Made by a program: the position numbers and the translations under genes. Positions 23,283 through 33,500 of a stretch of DNA of 64,000 nt are shown in pieces. The stretch lies in NCBI GenBank assembly GCA_001023575.1, contig CP011489.1, positions 1,797,001 to 1,861,000 of the forward strand, read 5' to 3'. The notes beneath the pieces were generated by a model that had not been told where the DNA came from, made no database searches, and was given only the letters and a program-made list of their open reading frames with translations. Each line of letters begins with the position of its first letter. Positions within the stretch are counted from its first letter, which is position 1. The DNA comes from Actinobacteria bacterium IMCC26256. GTDB lineage: Bacteria; Actinomycetota; Acidimicrobiia; IMCC26256.

Positions 23283-26016
23283 TGATCAATGCTCCTGCCA
23301 TTCGGTAAAGATCGTCCATCCCAGAGCGCCAAGGCGGAGCAACTGATTCTGGCCGTTCGAACTCCTCGAAGTTGTCGAAGTTCTTGTCGGCGTAAACGTA
23401 TTTCTCGGCGACGTAGTCAGCGAACGCGACGACGTTGGCCGATGGATGCGCAATTCGTATGTAGTCGCGCTCCCCACCTTCCAGCATCGAGTGCAACACT
23501 CCAAGAAGTTGCTCGGCGACATCCTTTGTGAACTTCGCAGACGCGTCCTCTATGACGAACTCTGTGACACTTTGCTCGCCGCGCATCGCACGACGGACAC
23601 GCGCTGGAGAGCGGTTAACGCTTCCTGACGACGCTCCAAGCGCTGTTTCAATCGCACGGAGTGGTTCTTCCTCGGTCACATAGGAGGCGAGTCCGTCGAG
23701 TTCAGCGACGAGCCCCTCCCCCGAGTCGAGTTGCTGCTCCAAGATGGTTGCTGCGTCCATGAGAGCGGTCGCTGTTGGTTGCCAAAGCGGATGATTGAGA
23801 ATGCAGCGCCAGACATCCCGGATAGCGACTACGTCCCGATAGGTTCCCACATTCTTCGCTACTCCGTAGGCCTGGTACAGGGAGCAAAGGAGAACGGACT
23901 CCGCATGATGCCGGTCGAGCACAGCGAGAGCGGCCTCCTGCTCTGGCGTGCTCATGGCGTCTAGGTAGCCCCCAAACTCATCTGGCACACCCCAAAAGAA
24001 ACGCCAAAGATCAGTCTGCACTTCGACGATCGCTGACGCGTCCGCTAAGTCGATCTGGATGAGCTTCCAACAAAGATGGGTGAAGACGACATAGCTTGGG
24101 ATTATGACGCTCGTTCCAACTAGCCGAACAAACTCTTCGTCCTGAATCCCCTTCCTAAATCGCTTCACGAAGTTCTGGAACTGACGTTTGGCGCGGGAGC
24201 GCTCGCTCACTCGGCGGCTCTCCTTCTCTGCATCTTCGAGCTCCGCTGCTTCTTCGTCCTCGGCATCACTTGTCGAAGACAGGTCGCCTAATACTTCGCC
24301 TAGAGGGTCGTCGACAATAATGGAGCCCCCGGAACGACGGCGTTCCAAGTCTGTGCGGAACCGTTCTGCTATTGAAGTGAGGAGAATGCCGAGTGCAGTC
24401 GGATCTGCGTGGCCGTGTTGTTCCAGGGTCCTGTACTGGGCAAGTTTCGGGTGCGATTGAATTGCGTCCCAATCGAGGTCTCCATATGACAGCTCACTTG
24501 ATTCCCCGTCTTCTGTCGGTTCGGGGGGATTGCGGTTGAGCATGCGCCAAACGCTCCGCCCGTCTACGACTAGTGCATCATCGAGCTGAGCGAGGAGCTG
24601 CTCCAACTCGTCGTCACCAAGGTCGAAGTCCCCGGCTTGTCGGAGAAGATCGGTGCGCCCATGCCCGGAGGAGAGCGCCAACAGAGTGTTCATGTGATAC
24701 GGATAAACGGGTGCAGTTGGTTGGTCGGGGTCAAAAACGAAGGTGACGGTCTCAACCCTGCTCAGTACGGAAGATGCGCGGTCGTCGACTGTGGCCTTGA
24801 AGCGGGTCTTGTTCTCCAAAGGTGGCTCTAGTTCCCATGTAACTTCATCAATTTCCTCGTCGCCGATAAACAAGGTCGGTGGCTCGATGACGGTGAGTTC
24901 GAATTTACCCGTGAGGTGAGGCGGCATCCACACAAGCTCGCTAACGCATCTAGTGGGTGCAGTGGAGTCGGAGACGAGCTCGTCTGCCATAAGCCTGAGC
25001 CCGAGATCCGCTACATCGACCGGCTTAGGGCTCAGACTTAAGTCGGAAACAAGGTGATCAAACTTCCCGCTCTCGCCGGTTAATAGATTCGCTAGTTCGA
25101 TGTTGCCTAGCGGGAAGGGGTTCAGCAGCGCAGGGGTCGAGAGGTTCGGCGAACCTTGTAAGCAAACATCGCGGTCTCCACAGCGAGCAATCATAAACTT
25201 GGCGTGCAGGAATGTTCCCCGATCCTCTGCTTCTACGGAGCGCACATGGACAGAGCATGCAGCTGCTGTCAAGACGCTACTGAGGCGTTTTGGATCTACC
25301 GAAGTGATTCTCTCCTGCAGTAAAACCTGAACTCTCTTGGGATTAGTTCGTTTCAGTAGTTCTCTTAACGCTCTGCATTGACTGTCGTAGAAGGGAGCGT
25401 GAACTACAAGCTCCTCCACAGTGCGATCGTCGATCATCTCGATGAATTGATCAAGCAATGGTCGATCAAGATTGTGACGCACTGGGGATGCTTCGGCAAC
25501 AGACCCATAGATCCACGGCGCATCCTGCCACGCCTTCTGCACCCTCGGCCGGACAAGTTCGTCGACGAGCCCTTGGTCAAGCACTGCACCTATGAAGTCT
25601 TTCGCTCCGACGAACGCGTTCAGTTGCCCGGGCTCTTCTTCCGTCCATCGATATGTTGTGAAACACTCCCCTTGCGAGGCGTACCCATTCATCCCAAGAT
25701 TTCCTGACCCAACTGCAAGCAGGCCGCTATCTTTTCGCAGAAGCAAGATCAATTTGGCGTGTGCTGCCCGATCGATCTCCATTGGAGCGAGAACATAAGT
25801 CCGGTTTACCTGGCGCAGATTGACCGTGCCGTCTCTATTGGCGAGCTTCCGCGCTATTTGCTTGGCATCAGCGAAGATGATCCTGTTACGCACGCGCTCA
25901 AGTTGTCGCCATAGGTCTCGCTCGTAGAACGCGAGGTCCGCTCCATAGGTGCAAATGATGACGCTGTCCCAATCGCCGTCGAGTAGCAATGGAACATGTA
26001 TCCGCGGCGTCGTCAA
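23275..26016 (-). CDS. Large phospholipase-D-like nuclease with two HKD motifs
   Basis: 913 aa. Two half-sites are present: AAHAKLILLL with GSGNLGMNGY (near residues 85-110) and FLHAKFMIA with QGSPNLSTPA (near 271-295). A single chain could thus form a full PLD active site, as in PLD-family nucleases. Residues about 310-913 are unassigned and include a charged stretch (AEDEEAAELEDAEKESRR, near 600) and long helices. No signal peptide, so the substrate is more likely nucleic acid than lipid. Overlaps the genes on both sides by 4 and 8 nt, within the DISARM-linked operon. Confidence 0.75.
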   Translation of the reverse strand: MTTPRIHVPLLLDGDWDSVIICTYGADLAFYERDLWRQLERVRNRIIFADAKQIARKLANRDGTVNLRQVNRTYVLAPMEIDRAAHAKLILLLRKDSGLLAVGSGNLGMNGYASQGECFTTYRWTEEEPGQLNAFVGAKDFIGAVLDQGLVDELVRPRVQKAWQDAPWIYGSVAEASPVRHNLDRPLLDQFIEMIDDRTVEELVVHAPFYDSQCRALRELLKRTNPKRVQVLLQERITSVDPKRLSSVLTAAACSVHVRSVEAEDRGTFLHAKFMIARCGDRDVCLQGSPNLSTPALLNPFPLGNIELANLLTGESGKFDHLVSDLSLSPKPVDVADLGLRLMADELVSDSTAPTRCVSELVWMPPHLTGKFELTVIEPPTLFIGDEEIDEVTWELEPPLENKTRFKATVDDRASSVLSRVETVTFVFDPDQPTAPVYPYHMNTLLALSSGHGRTDLLRQAGDFDLGDDELEQLLAQLDDALVVDGRSVWRMLNRNPPEPTEDGESSELSYGDLDWDAIQSHPKLAQYRTLEQHGHADPTALGILLTSIAERFRTDLERRRSGGSIIVDDPLGEVLGDLSSTSDAEDEEAAELEDAEKESRRVSERSRAKRQFQNFVKRFRKGIQDEEFVRLVGTSVIIPSYVVFTHLCWKLIQIDLADASAIVEVQTDLWRFFWGVPDEFGGYLDAMSTPEQEAALAVLDRHHAESVLLCSLYQAYGVAKNVGTYRDVVAIRDVWRCILNHPLWQPTATALMDAATILEQQLDSGEGLVAELDGLASYVTEEEPLRAIETALGASSGSVNRSPARVRRAMRGEQSVTEFVIEDASAKFTKDVAEQLLGVLHSMLEGGERDYIRIAHPSANVVAFADYVAEKYVYADKNFDNFEEFERPESVAPPWRSGMDDLYRMAGALING

Positions 26017-27782
26017 GGAGTCGTACTCTCGGACAAATCAAATGCTCCCGTTGGCGGAAGGTCGCCGGTCGATCGCATCAACTCTCCCTCTTCACTTAGA
26101 GAATGTTCATCCTCGTAGAGATACCCACTCCAACCAATCTCAAAGAGAAACGTAGCCAGAGCGTTGAATCGCGAATCGTTCATTCCAACACGGGCATCCT
26201 TATCAAAGAAACGCAGTCTTCCGGCCTCCCGTCGAAATCTGAAGGTGTCTCCCGTAGTGGCGAGCTTTGCCGTAGAGACTTGTTCGTGTTGAGATATGAC
26301 ATAGTCGATCGTGAGCCACTTCGCGATGTCCCCGACTGTTGCCCCCTCGCCGACCCGGGAGCGGAGTTCGATCAGGAAGCGCTCTATACCGAGACGGTCG
26401 CGACCTCCTTCGGTAACAGGGAACCAGTCTGCTGGCTCAAGTAACGCGAGCTCAGGAGCCCAGAGTCTTGCGGCGACGAAAGTAATTAGGGTTAGAGCTG
26501 CTGCAAGAATCTCGGGTCCGGAATCCTTTGACGTGCTCCCGTACTCAAGCCACTGGATAATCGAATCCTCCGTGAGGGGGGCGTCAAGCTCCCATCGGTC
26601 GTCAAGCTGTCCAGTGATCTCCCCGACTGAAGTCGCCCAAGCTAAGAGCTCCTCGAAAGGTGAAGACGATGAGAGACCGCCGATCGGAAGATCTATTTCC
26701 ATATCAGCGGCAATGGAGGAAAAGTCGATCTCGTCGATCGATTCCAGAACCTCGGACATCGGGATTGGGAATAGGTCGCCGTCTCGTTGCAGCCCCCAAC
26801 AAGAGAGTCGTCTCCACATCTCATTGATCGAAGCGTTGAAGTATTCGCGCGCCTGATACAGGCGCCATTTCCTAGCGGTGCGATTTACGGACTCGGTGGG
26901 CACGAACGTTGAGCCCGTGTGCTGATCGGTGGCGTAGTCAGCCCCGAAGTAGATCAGCCTGCGAAACGAAGCTTGATTGACTGGCGCTCCCTTGGTCTGA
27001 GATGCGAGCTCACACATAAATCTCAGGGTTTCGCGCCTGGCTTTAGCGTCGGTGGGATTCCCTTGATGCAGGAAAGCGTCTGCGAGCAGCGGCCTGTCGC
27101 CTGCAGTGTCTTGTCTCATGTTGCATAGGCAGCCGTGATCGCCGTACTCGGCGACGACGGCGTGCGGTACGAGCTCGTCGTGGCGGTCGATCCAATTCAG
27201 GTAGTACTCCGTACCGGCAATAGCTGAGCGAAACGCATCGGCTACGACTTGCCCCGCTGGGGTCACTGCGTCAACCGGCAGCCCCAGGCGCGGGTCCGCC
27301 AACACGACCAGCCCAATCGACTGCATCACCGTTGCGTAATAAAGCCCGTAGCCCCCCATCGTCGAGTCCATGTAATCAAAACGCGGATCGAATCCTTCCG
27401 GCGCTTCGGCAACCTTGCTTGCGATCCGACGGGTTCCAATGGGTGAACCTCGATGATCAGGCCCCGTGCAGAGACTGCACGCAACTGAGTAGATACATTC
27501 AAGCGGTCGATACCAGTCCCGAAGCGCCGCCTTTGTGCGTGGCAAGTCACGCTTCCAGAACTCGCTGAGCACGAAAGCGTAAAACGACCAGTATCGAGGA
27601 TGGATCGTCAACACATTGATACCCGGAGAGAGTCGCGGGAGTATCCGGTCGGTTACAACAGACCCGAGGCCAAGGTGGTCCTGCCCGCCTCCAGGCTTGT
27701 ACATCCTCTCGGTCCAGTAAGGGACAGCCGTCAGAACCTCAGCGGAGTCAAGCGGTGCATCGACTTGGTCTGGGCTGGTCAC
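26013..27782 (-). CDS. DUF6361-like protein of unknown function
   Basis: 589 aa. Near the N-terminus, LGLGSVVTDRILPRLSPG followed by HPRYWSFYAFVLSEFW resembles the opening of DUF6361-type proteins (LGIGSIRD, then PG, then RARYFLF), but the match is partial. Several Trp-rich helical stretches follow; no catalytic motif or membrane segment is visible. It overlaps drmC and the PLD gene by 4 nt each (ATGA), so it belongs to the same transcript. It could be a recognition or scaffold subunit for the PLD nuclease. Family assignment is tentative. Confidence 0.5.
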   Translation of the reverse strand: MTSPDQVDAPLDSAEVLTAVPYWTERMYKPGGGQDHLGLGSVVTDRILPRLSPGINVLTIHPRYWSFYAFVLSEFWKRDLPRTKAALRDWYRPLECIYSVACSLCTGPDHRGSPIGTRRIASKVAEAPEGFDPRFDYMDSTMGGYGLYYATVMQSIGLVVLADPRLGLPVDAVTPAGQVVADAFRSAIAGTEYYLNWIDRHDELVPHAVVAEYGDHGCLCNMRQDTAGDRPLLADAFLHQGNPTDAKARRETLRFMCELASQTKGAPVNQASFRRLIYFGADYATDQHTGSTFVPTESVNRTARKWRLYQAREYFNASINEMWRRLSCWGLQRDGDLFPIPMSEVLESIDEIDFSSIAADMEIDLPIGGLSSSSPFEELLAWATSVGEITGQLDDRWELDAPLTEDSIIQWLEYGSTSKDSGPEILAAALTLITFVAARLWAPELALLEPADWFPVTEGGRDRLGIERFLIELRSRVGEGATVGDIAKWLTIDYVISQHEQVSTAKLATTGDTFRFRREAGRLRFFDKDARVGMNDSRFNALATFLFEIGWSGYLYEDEHSLSEEGELMRSTGDLPPTGAFDLSESTTP

Positions 27783-28510
27783 TGGTCGACCGAGGTGTAG
27801 AGCACATCGTGCTTGCTGCGCATCGTCTCCTCAACAGATGAAGCGAGTGCAGCGTCGTGTATCAGGAGCCCAAACTCAACGTTTCGGTTCTCTCCCATGA
27901 ACGAAAAGTTCGCGCTCGTCAAAAGGAGCACTTCGTGGTCGATGATCACGAACTTGGCATGGCTCACGATCTTCTTGCCGTTCGGGAGTACAGCAGACTC
28001 GTAGATGTTCGCGCGTGGAAGCTGCGTTTTGACTTTGGCTGCGTCGGCTTTGTCTCCGTCGACATAGGCAGTTACAACCACACCCGGCTGCTCGGATGGT
28101 GCCTTGAGAGCGGTCCACATCTTCGATGTGGGCTCGAAGTTGTAGGTCGCGCACGTCACAGACTGTCGGGCGGTTTGTAGCAAGCGATAAAATTCGCCCG
28201 TTAGACGACCGACGTTTGCTTCGTTCCCCGGCATTGTCCAGACCGGCGTGAGATCTCTGTGAACGCTCTTCGCACCGGCGATCGCTCGAAGAACCGCTAC
28301 AGCCCTGTCTGGGTCGGTGTGGTCGAGTCCGCACGCGTTCAGCAGCTTCTTTGCCATATCGCGCCGGGCTGCGCTGACTTCTTTTAGCGCGCCTGATATG
28401 TGTTGTCCTGCGGAAAGCTGCGCACCAAGTCCTTCGGCCTCGCTCCCGGCGAGAAACTCGCCGAGTGTTTCGAAGGGATCAGATGGCATCGAAATTCCCA
28501 AAGAAGCCAT
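27779..28510 (-). CDS. drmC: DISARM phospholipase-D-like protein DrmC
   Basis: 243 aa with one HKD half-site, SHAKFVIIDHEVLLLTSANFS near residue 183, then NRNVEFGLLI. This is the usual DrmC form, where a dimer would complete the active site. The N-terminal 100 residues are helical. In reported DISARM systems DrmC has a PLD nuclease fold and is the least essential core subunit. The open frame overlaps drmB by 32 nt; the in-frame Met at 28489 would reduce this to 11 nt. Last of the canonical DISARM genes here. Confidence 0.88.
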   Translation of the reverse strand: MASLGISMPSDPFETLGEFLAGSEAEGLGAQLSAGQHISGALKEVSAARRDMAKKLLNACGLDHTDPDRAVAVLRAIAGAKSVHRDLTPVWTMPGNEANVGRLTGEFYRLLQTARQSVTCATYNFEPTSKMWTALKAPSEQPGVVVTAYVDGDKADAAKVKTQLPRANIYESAVLPNGKKIVSHAKFVIIDHEVLLLTSANFSFMGENRNVEFGLLIHDAALASSVEETMRSKHDVLYTSVDQ

Positions 28511-30539
28511 TCACTCCATCGCCAGAGGCAGTGGGCAGTGAGAGAAGGAGACGACGATCGAGGAATCTATTGGCTTTCTCGCACGATGTCTCCGAGGCGA
28601 AAGAGCAGCAATGGCATGCAGCGCCATGCAGGAAGTCCTCTGGGTCGCTTGGAGTTCGCATAGCGCAGACCGGATCCGACGAGCACCGCGATGCGCGCCT
28701 AAGAGCAGATAGCACTAATCCTTGCAATCGGGAGGGCTCTGACAGCGAGACGAGGCCTCCTAGAGTTCCGTCGCTATCGGAAGAAGTGGTACAGATGAGT
28801 AGCCCGGCCGCGGCATCCCGTTGTGGAGTTGATGACCATCCGTAGATCCGCTCGCTAAGACTGGCAGCTCCGTATCCACACGACATCGCCATCTCGCGTA
28901 TCAATGCATGCGAGAGAGTGTGTAATAGCCAATAACGCGGCGAAGGGAGACGGGTATCAGGGTCGACAAGCTTTGCAGTCTCAGAGAATCGCCTCGTAAA
29001 GTTGCGTCGGTGCGCCTCTCGGTGGGCTTCCCACAAGGGTGACACGAGGATCTCCTGCTCCCACGAATCCACTGCTTCGAGGTCGAGTTGCAGGAAGATC
29101 CCTTCGCCCCGATCCTCTGTGGCAGGCACCCAAGTCGGCCTGCTATTGCGCGTAAGTTTGACAAGGCGACTCGCTAGATCATTGACACGATCCATCTCAT
29201 CAATGCGCGTGAACCCCATTACGGCGTTGACCTTTTTCATCTGGTTGACCGCCACGACTCGCTCTATGAGGGGATGGAGGTTCGTCCCGCGTTGCATCTC
29301 TGTGACCATCAGACCACTCGCGTTCTGCTGCTGTGGGAACAGAGCGGGCTTCTGCAGGTATCGCCACTCTGGTATGAGCAGTTCGACCGGATCCCACTCT
29401 GTGAGCTTCTGCTGGCGCTCCTCGGCAGAGTCCTCGGGAGCCAGCACATCTGCTACTGCCGCCGCAAGTTCGTCGTCGGTAATAATTGCCATATCAATAC
29501 TCCGTGCGTTCGCCAGAGCTCGAATGACATCGAGTCGCTCCCCGAATTGTTTGATCTGATCGATTCCGAGTTCGGAGCGAAGCCGGTCTGCCAACGCCTC
29601 TGTCTCCTCATCTCCCGAGCGCGGCATCACGACGATCGATTGCGTTGAAGGGAACCAGAGGTTCGACGCTCCCATCATGATCGTTGCCGGGCGCGCCTCG
29701 CACGTTGCGTCAAATGCATTCAAGTGAGGGTGCCGACCTCGGCATTGCTGGGGAAGCTTGTCGCGACCAACTGATCCTTGGGCCTCACTCATGCCGCGCT
29801 TTGCCCCACACGCAGCGCAACTGATTGTTGAGCCGACGCCGCCAAAGTTGGATTCGCGCATCTTGAGGTCAGGCAGAGCGGCCGTCGGGCACGTGCCACC
29901 TCGGTGAACCCACAACGTGTAGGGAAACTCGTCTAGGTGGCCGTTCGTGCAGGTAAGTAGGTGTTGGGCTGGAACGGCTGGGCTCTCACGCTTTCGCTTG
30001 GGCGGCTCGTTTTGTTTCGCGCCCCGACCTGGGCAGCTCTTGTGGGTGAACTGTGCTAGATCCGGGCGAAATGGATGAGCGTTGGTGTACGAGAAACGCG
30101 ATAGCGGCCCCAGGTAGTCACAACCGGTGCATCGAAACCATTGAGGGAACACGCGTGCAGGTACGCCTAGGTCACTACCTTCGGTTGTGTAACCCTTCTT
30201 TGGTTGCCAGGGATATGGGCGCAGAGAATCAACCTGCGGGCCGAGGTGGAGTCGCACCACGTTCAGCAGCCGCGGTTCGAGAATCGCCGGGATGAACTCG
30301 CGACGCTTCCATATCGGCTCCCAATCATCTAGCCCGGCAGGCATAATCGAGAAACCTGGGAGGTCCATGACCGCTCCTGGACCATAGGTGTAGAGCAGTG
30401 ACGACGGCCGTGCTGAGCCTACCTTTGCCCTGTTCTTCCCAACTTCTGCCGCCGCGTCCGCGAGCGGGTCGAGTACCTCTTGGGCGTCGTGCAACATGTC
30501 TGGTGTCCCAGCCGTTTCAGGAATAGTTGTGTCAGTCAT
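28479..30539 (-). CDS. drmB: DISARM protein DrmB (DUF1998)
   Basis: 686 aa. The N-terminal YTYGPGAVMDLPGFSIMPAGLDDW is typical of DrmB. Cys pairs in the middle (CTGCDYLG; SCAACGAKRG) suggest zinc sites. The DUF1998 part near residue 550 has LLHTLSHALIREMA and later a Cys-rich CHCC segment. DrmB forms a DNA-binding complex with the DrmA helicase in studied systems. Its ATG overlaps the drmA stop (TGATG at 30539). Length is usual for the family. Confidence 0.92.
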   Translation of the reverse strand: MTDTTIPETAGTPDMLHDAQEVLDPLADAAAEVGKNRAKVGSARPSSLLYTYGPGAVMDLPGFSIMPAGLDDWEPIWKRREFIPAILEPRLLNVVRLHLGPQVDSLRPYPWQPKKGYTTEGSDLGVPARVFPQWFRCTGCDYLGPLSRFSYTNAHPFRPDLAQFTHKSCPGRGAKQNEPPKRKRESPAVPAQHLLTCTNGHLDEFPYTLWVHRGGTCPTAALPDLKMRESNFGGVGSTISCAACGAKRGMSEAQGSVGRDKLPQQCRGRHPHLNAFDATCEARPATIMMGASNLWFPSTQSIVVMPRSGDEETEALADRLRSELGIDQIKQFGERLDVIRALANARSIDMAIITDDELAAAVADVLAPEDSAEERQQKLTEWDPVELLIPEWRYLQKPALFPQQQNASGLMVTEMQRGTNLHPLIERVVAVNQMKKVNAVMGFTRIDEMDRVNDLASRLVKLTRNSRPTWVPATEDRGEGIFLQLDLEAVDSWEQEILVSPLWEAHREAHRRNFTRRFSETAKLVDPDTRLPSPRYWLLHTLSHALIREMAMSCGYGAASLSERIYGWSSTPQRDAAAGLLICTTSSDSDGTLGGLVSLSEPSRLQGLVLSALRRASRCSSDPVCAMRTPSDPEDFLHGAACHCCSFASETSCEKANRFLDRRLLLSLPTASGDGVNGFFGNFDAI

Positions 30540-33500
30540 CAGACGTCATCTCCAACTGGAAGAGTCCACTCAGGTGCGCCATCAGGGGCGTGCACAAACA
30601 AACGATCAGCGAGTGGGCTTACCAACATGTTTATCTCGGGTTGCACTTCGCGCATTGAGTTAGCGATCACGAACGGTGCTTCGAGCACGCCGCCCGCCTG
30701 AGTAGTTGCATTCTCCGGGCTGACGATAAGCGGTAGGTACTTGTCGCTATCGCCGGTTTTTTCGTAGACGAGCACCTTATGCATACCTGCGGCGCTATTG
30801 GCACGTGCGGTCCACCGATCAATTCGGTTGATTAGCAGGTCGCTTGCACGTTTGGTTACTTCCTCGCTCTGGGCCGCCGCAGCGATGCGCGACTTCATTC
30901 GTTCAGCGAGCGCCTCGACTGCTGAGCGCTGGGTCTTGATCCGCCAGGCAACATGCTCAGGTGACAGTCCCTCGGGCTCGGCGGCGAGCGCAACTCGTGC
31001 GACGCTCACTAGCAACCCATCGATGCCACGAGCGAGCGACGTCGGCGAATATGGGGTGACCGAGAGCGCCTCCACTTGCGCATAGAAGGTCTCGTGGTAG
31101 TGACGGAATTGCTCAAAATGGGCAAGGTCGCGCGGTCGCGCCCAGTTCCCCAGTGAGACGACAAGGCCTGGGCGCTCGGAGGCATCTCGCCCGACGCGCG
31201 ATGAGGCCTGGATGTACTCCGCGGTGTTCTTCGGCTGGCCAACGACGAGCATCAGTCCAAGACGCTGCACATCGACACCGACTTGCAGCATCGACGTTGC
31301 TAAGACCACATCGTAGGGCGCAAGCTTGCGTGACGGCACCGCCTCCTTGGCGCGCACGGCTGCGATCCGACCCTGCACAGCATCGGTGGTATCGAAGGCC
31401 GGGTCGAACTCCAGACCTAGTCGATCCAGTGTCTCACCGATCGCAGCCGAGGCGATCCGAGAAGTGAGCTCGGCCATGTGCAGGCTGCCGAAACCCGTCC
31501 CATGGCGGGGTGGAAAGCCCGAATCCCTGCGTGGGTTCTTTACGCGGCTCGTGACATCGTCTGCCATGTAGCGCGCCATACCAGCCAATTCGCGCGTCGC
31601 GTTGAAGTAGCCGACCAAAGTCATATATGGATCAGCTGCGGCACCCGCGCTGTTGAATAGCAGCTGGCCCGCAGAGAGCAAGACCTCTGAGACGCGGATC
31701 TCTGCATTGGAGAGCCTCACACCCTGAGCGCTGATCCCGACGTAGCGCCGCCCTGGGTTCTCGCGATCTATTGGCATCTCGCGCGAGAAGTAGGTATCTG
31801 CAACATCAAGAACCTGCGGCGGGAAGATTGCTACCTGCCGTCCGTATAGTCCACGAACTTGCTCGTACGCGTTTCGAACTGTTGCTGTCGAAGCAACTAT
31901 CAAAGGGCGCACCGGCAAACCGTTGGGGGTCTCCCACGATGACAATGTCTCGACAGCGACCTCGAATAACCCGACCGAAGTACCGAGTGCCCCAGTGATG
32001 AGATGGAGCTCGTCCTGGATGATCAGGTCGGGGGGCCGTAATCGGCCTACTGGCTGCACTGTCGCCTTGGGGTATCCGTCCTTCGCTGAATGCGAAGTGG
32101 CGATCGCACACTTTGGGTAATCCGGGTGAACATATCCATGGCGGCCACAACGACGACTTACGTAACCAAACAACGATGCTGCTTCGCCCTCCCGTGCCAA
32201 CCGTGCGAACTTATCGACAGTAGCGATCACGAACGCCGGGGTGAGCCGGTAGATCTCCTCGTCGATAGTTAGCACCGGCAAGCCTTCGGAGACGGCTCCG
32301 CCCTTTGAAAACGGACAGCGAGCAAGCTCATCACCGCAGTAGACGAAGACCCGACGCACTGTAGAGTCGGCCTTCACCTGGGCAGCGGTGATCGGGGTTC
32401 CGCACCAAGGGCAGCGCTGAATCTGGAGCACCGTCAGACGATGTGACCCATACTCGCTTGCCTTGGCCAGCTGCTCGGCTGCCTCCTCAAACCGCTTAGG
32501 GCTCACGTCGGTTCCGACCCATAAACCGATTCGAAACGGCTCCAATCCCCAAATAGTCTCTTCCGCGCGCCGTGCGATCTCTGCGGCGCAGACCATCGTC
32601 GTGGCTCGCTGGAACTGCTGAGCGGTTAGCAAGCGCAGTGTGTAGCGCATCAAAACGGCTACTCCATCCCGCCCGTCAAGTGGTCCGTCCGCCGACTCGA
32701 CTATGCCTTGGCGGCGACGGATAGCAAACGTGTAAGCAGCAAGCCCGAGATAGGCCTCGGTCTTACCACCACCGGTCGGGAAGAACAACAGCTCCACGCG
32801 TGCTAGATGATCTGCACTGCGCAGCGCTGCCGCCGGGTCGGTCAGAGCGCCGAGCTGCATGAGGATGAACGCCAACTGAAACGGAAACCATGTCGCTGCC
32901 AGATCTCCTATCGCGGCCACGCTGTCCCTAGCCTGCTCGATCGTGATGGAGGGGTCAGAGGCGCGCGCCGCGGCAACCTGTGAAGCCACCCGCTGATCGC
33001 GCATTACGCGGTTCATAAAGTGGAAGCACCGCAGAGACTCGGCATCAGTGGCTACGTGTTCTAGACCTGCGACCAAACGCGTGTGGGCTTCGCGTGCATC
33101 CCAGAGCGCAATGCTTGCCGTCTCTCGAAGATGCGATGGAAGCTCGATGACTCCTGCTTCCTGCTCGGCTAGCCACGCGTCATATCCCGTCACTAGCGGA
33201 GTCAGGCCGCTTCTAAGCTCATCGGGAGTGACTTTCGCAAGAGCCTCCATAGAGAGCAACGCTCCATCTACCAATCCCGCGCGTGTCTGGGGTGTCTCTG
33301 CAATCGGTAGCCACGTTGTGGATACTTCAGTAGCGCGTCTAGCGGTATCACGAACGACCCAATCCGCCGAGCAAGTGCGACCGATCGCAAACTCAAGTCG
33401 GTGGCGATACTGCAAGTCAAGCCGCCGAACCTCTTCGTCATGCTCAGGCCAATCGTGCTCGAGCATGTCGCTCACTGGCAAGAAGACCTCCTCCCCGCCG

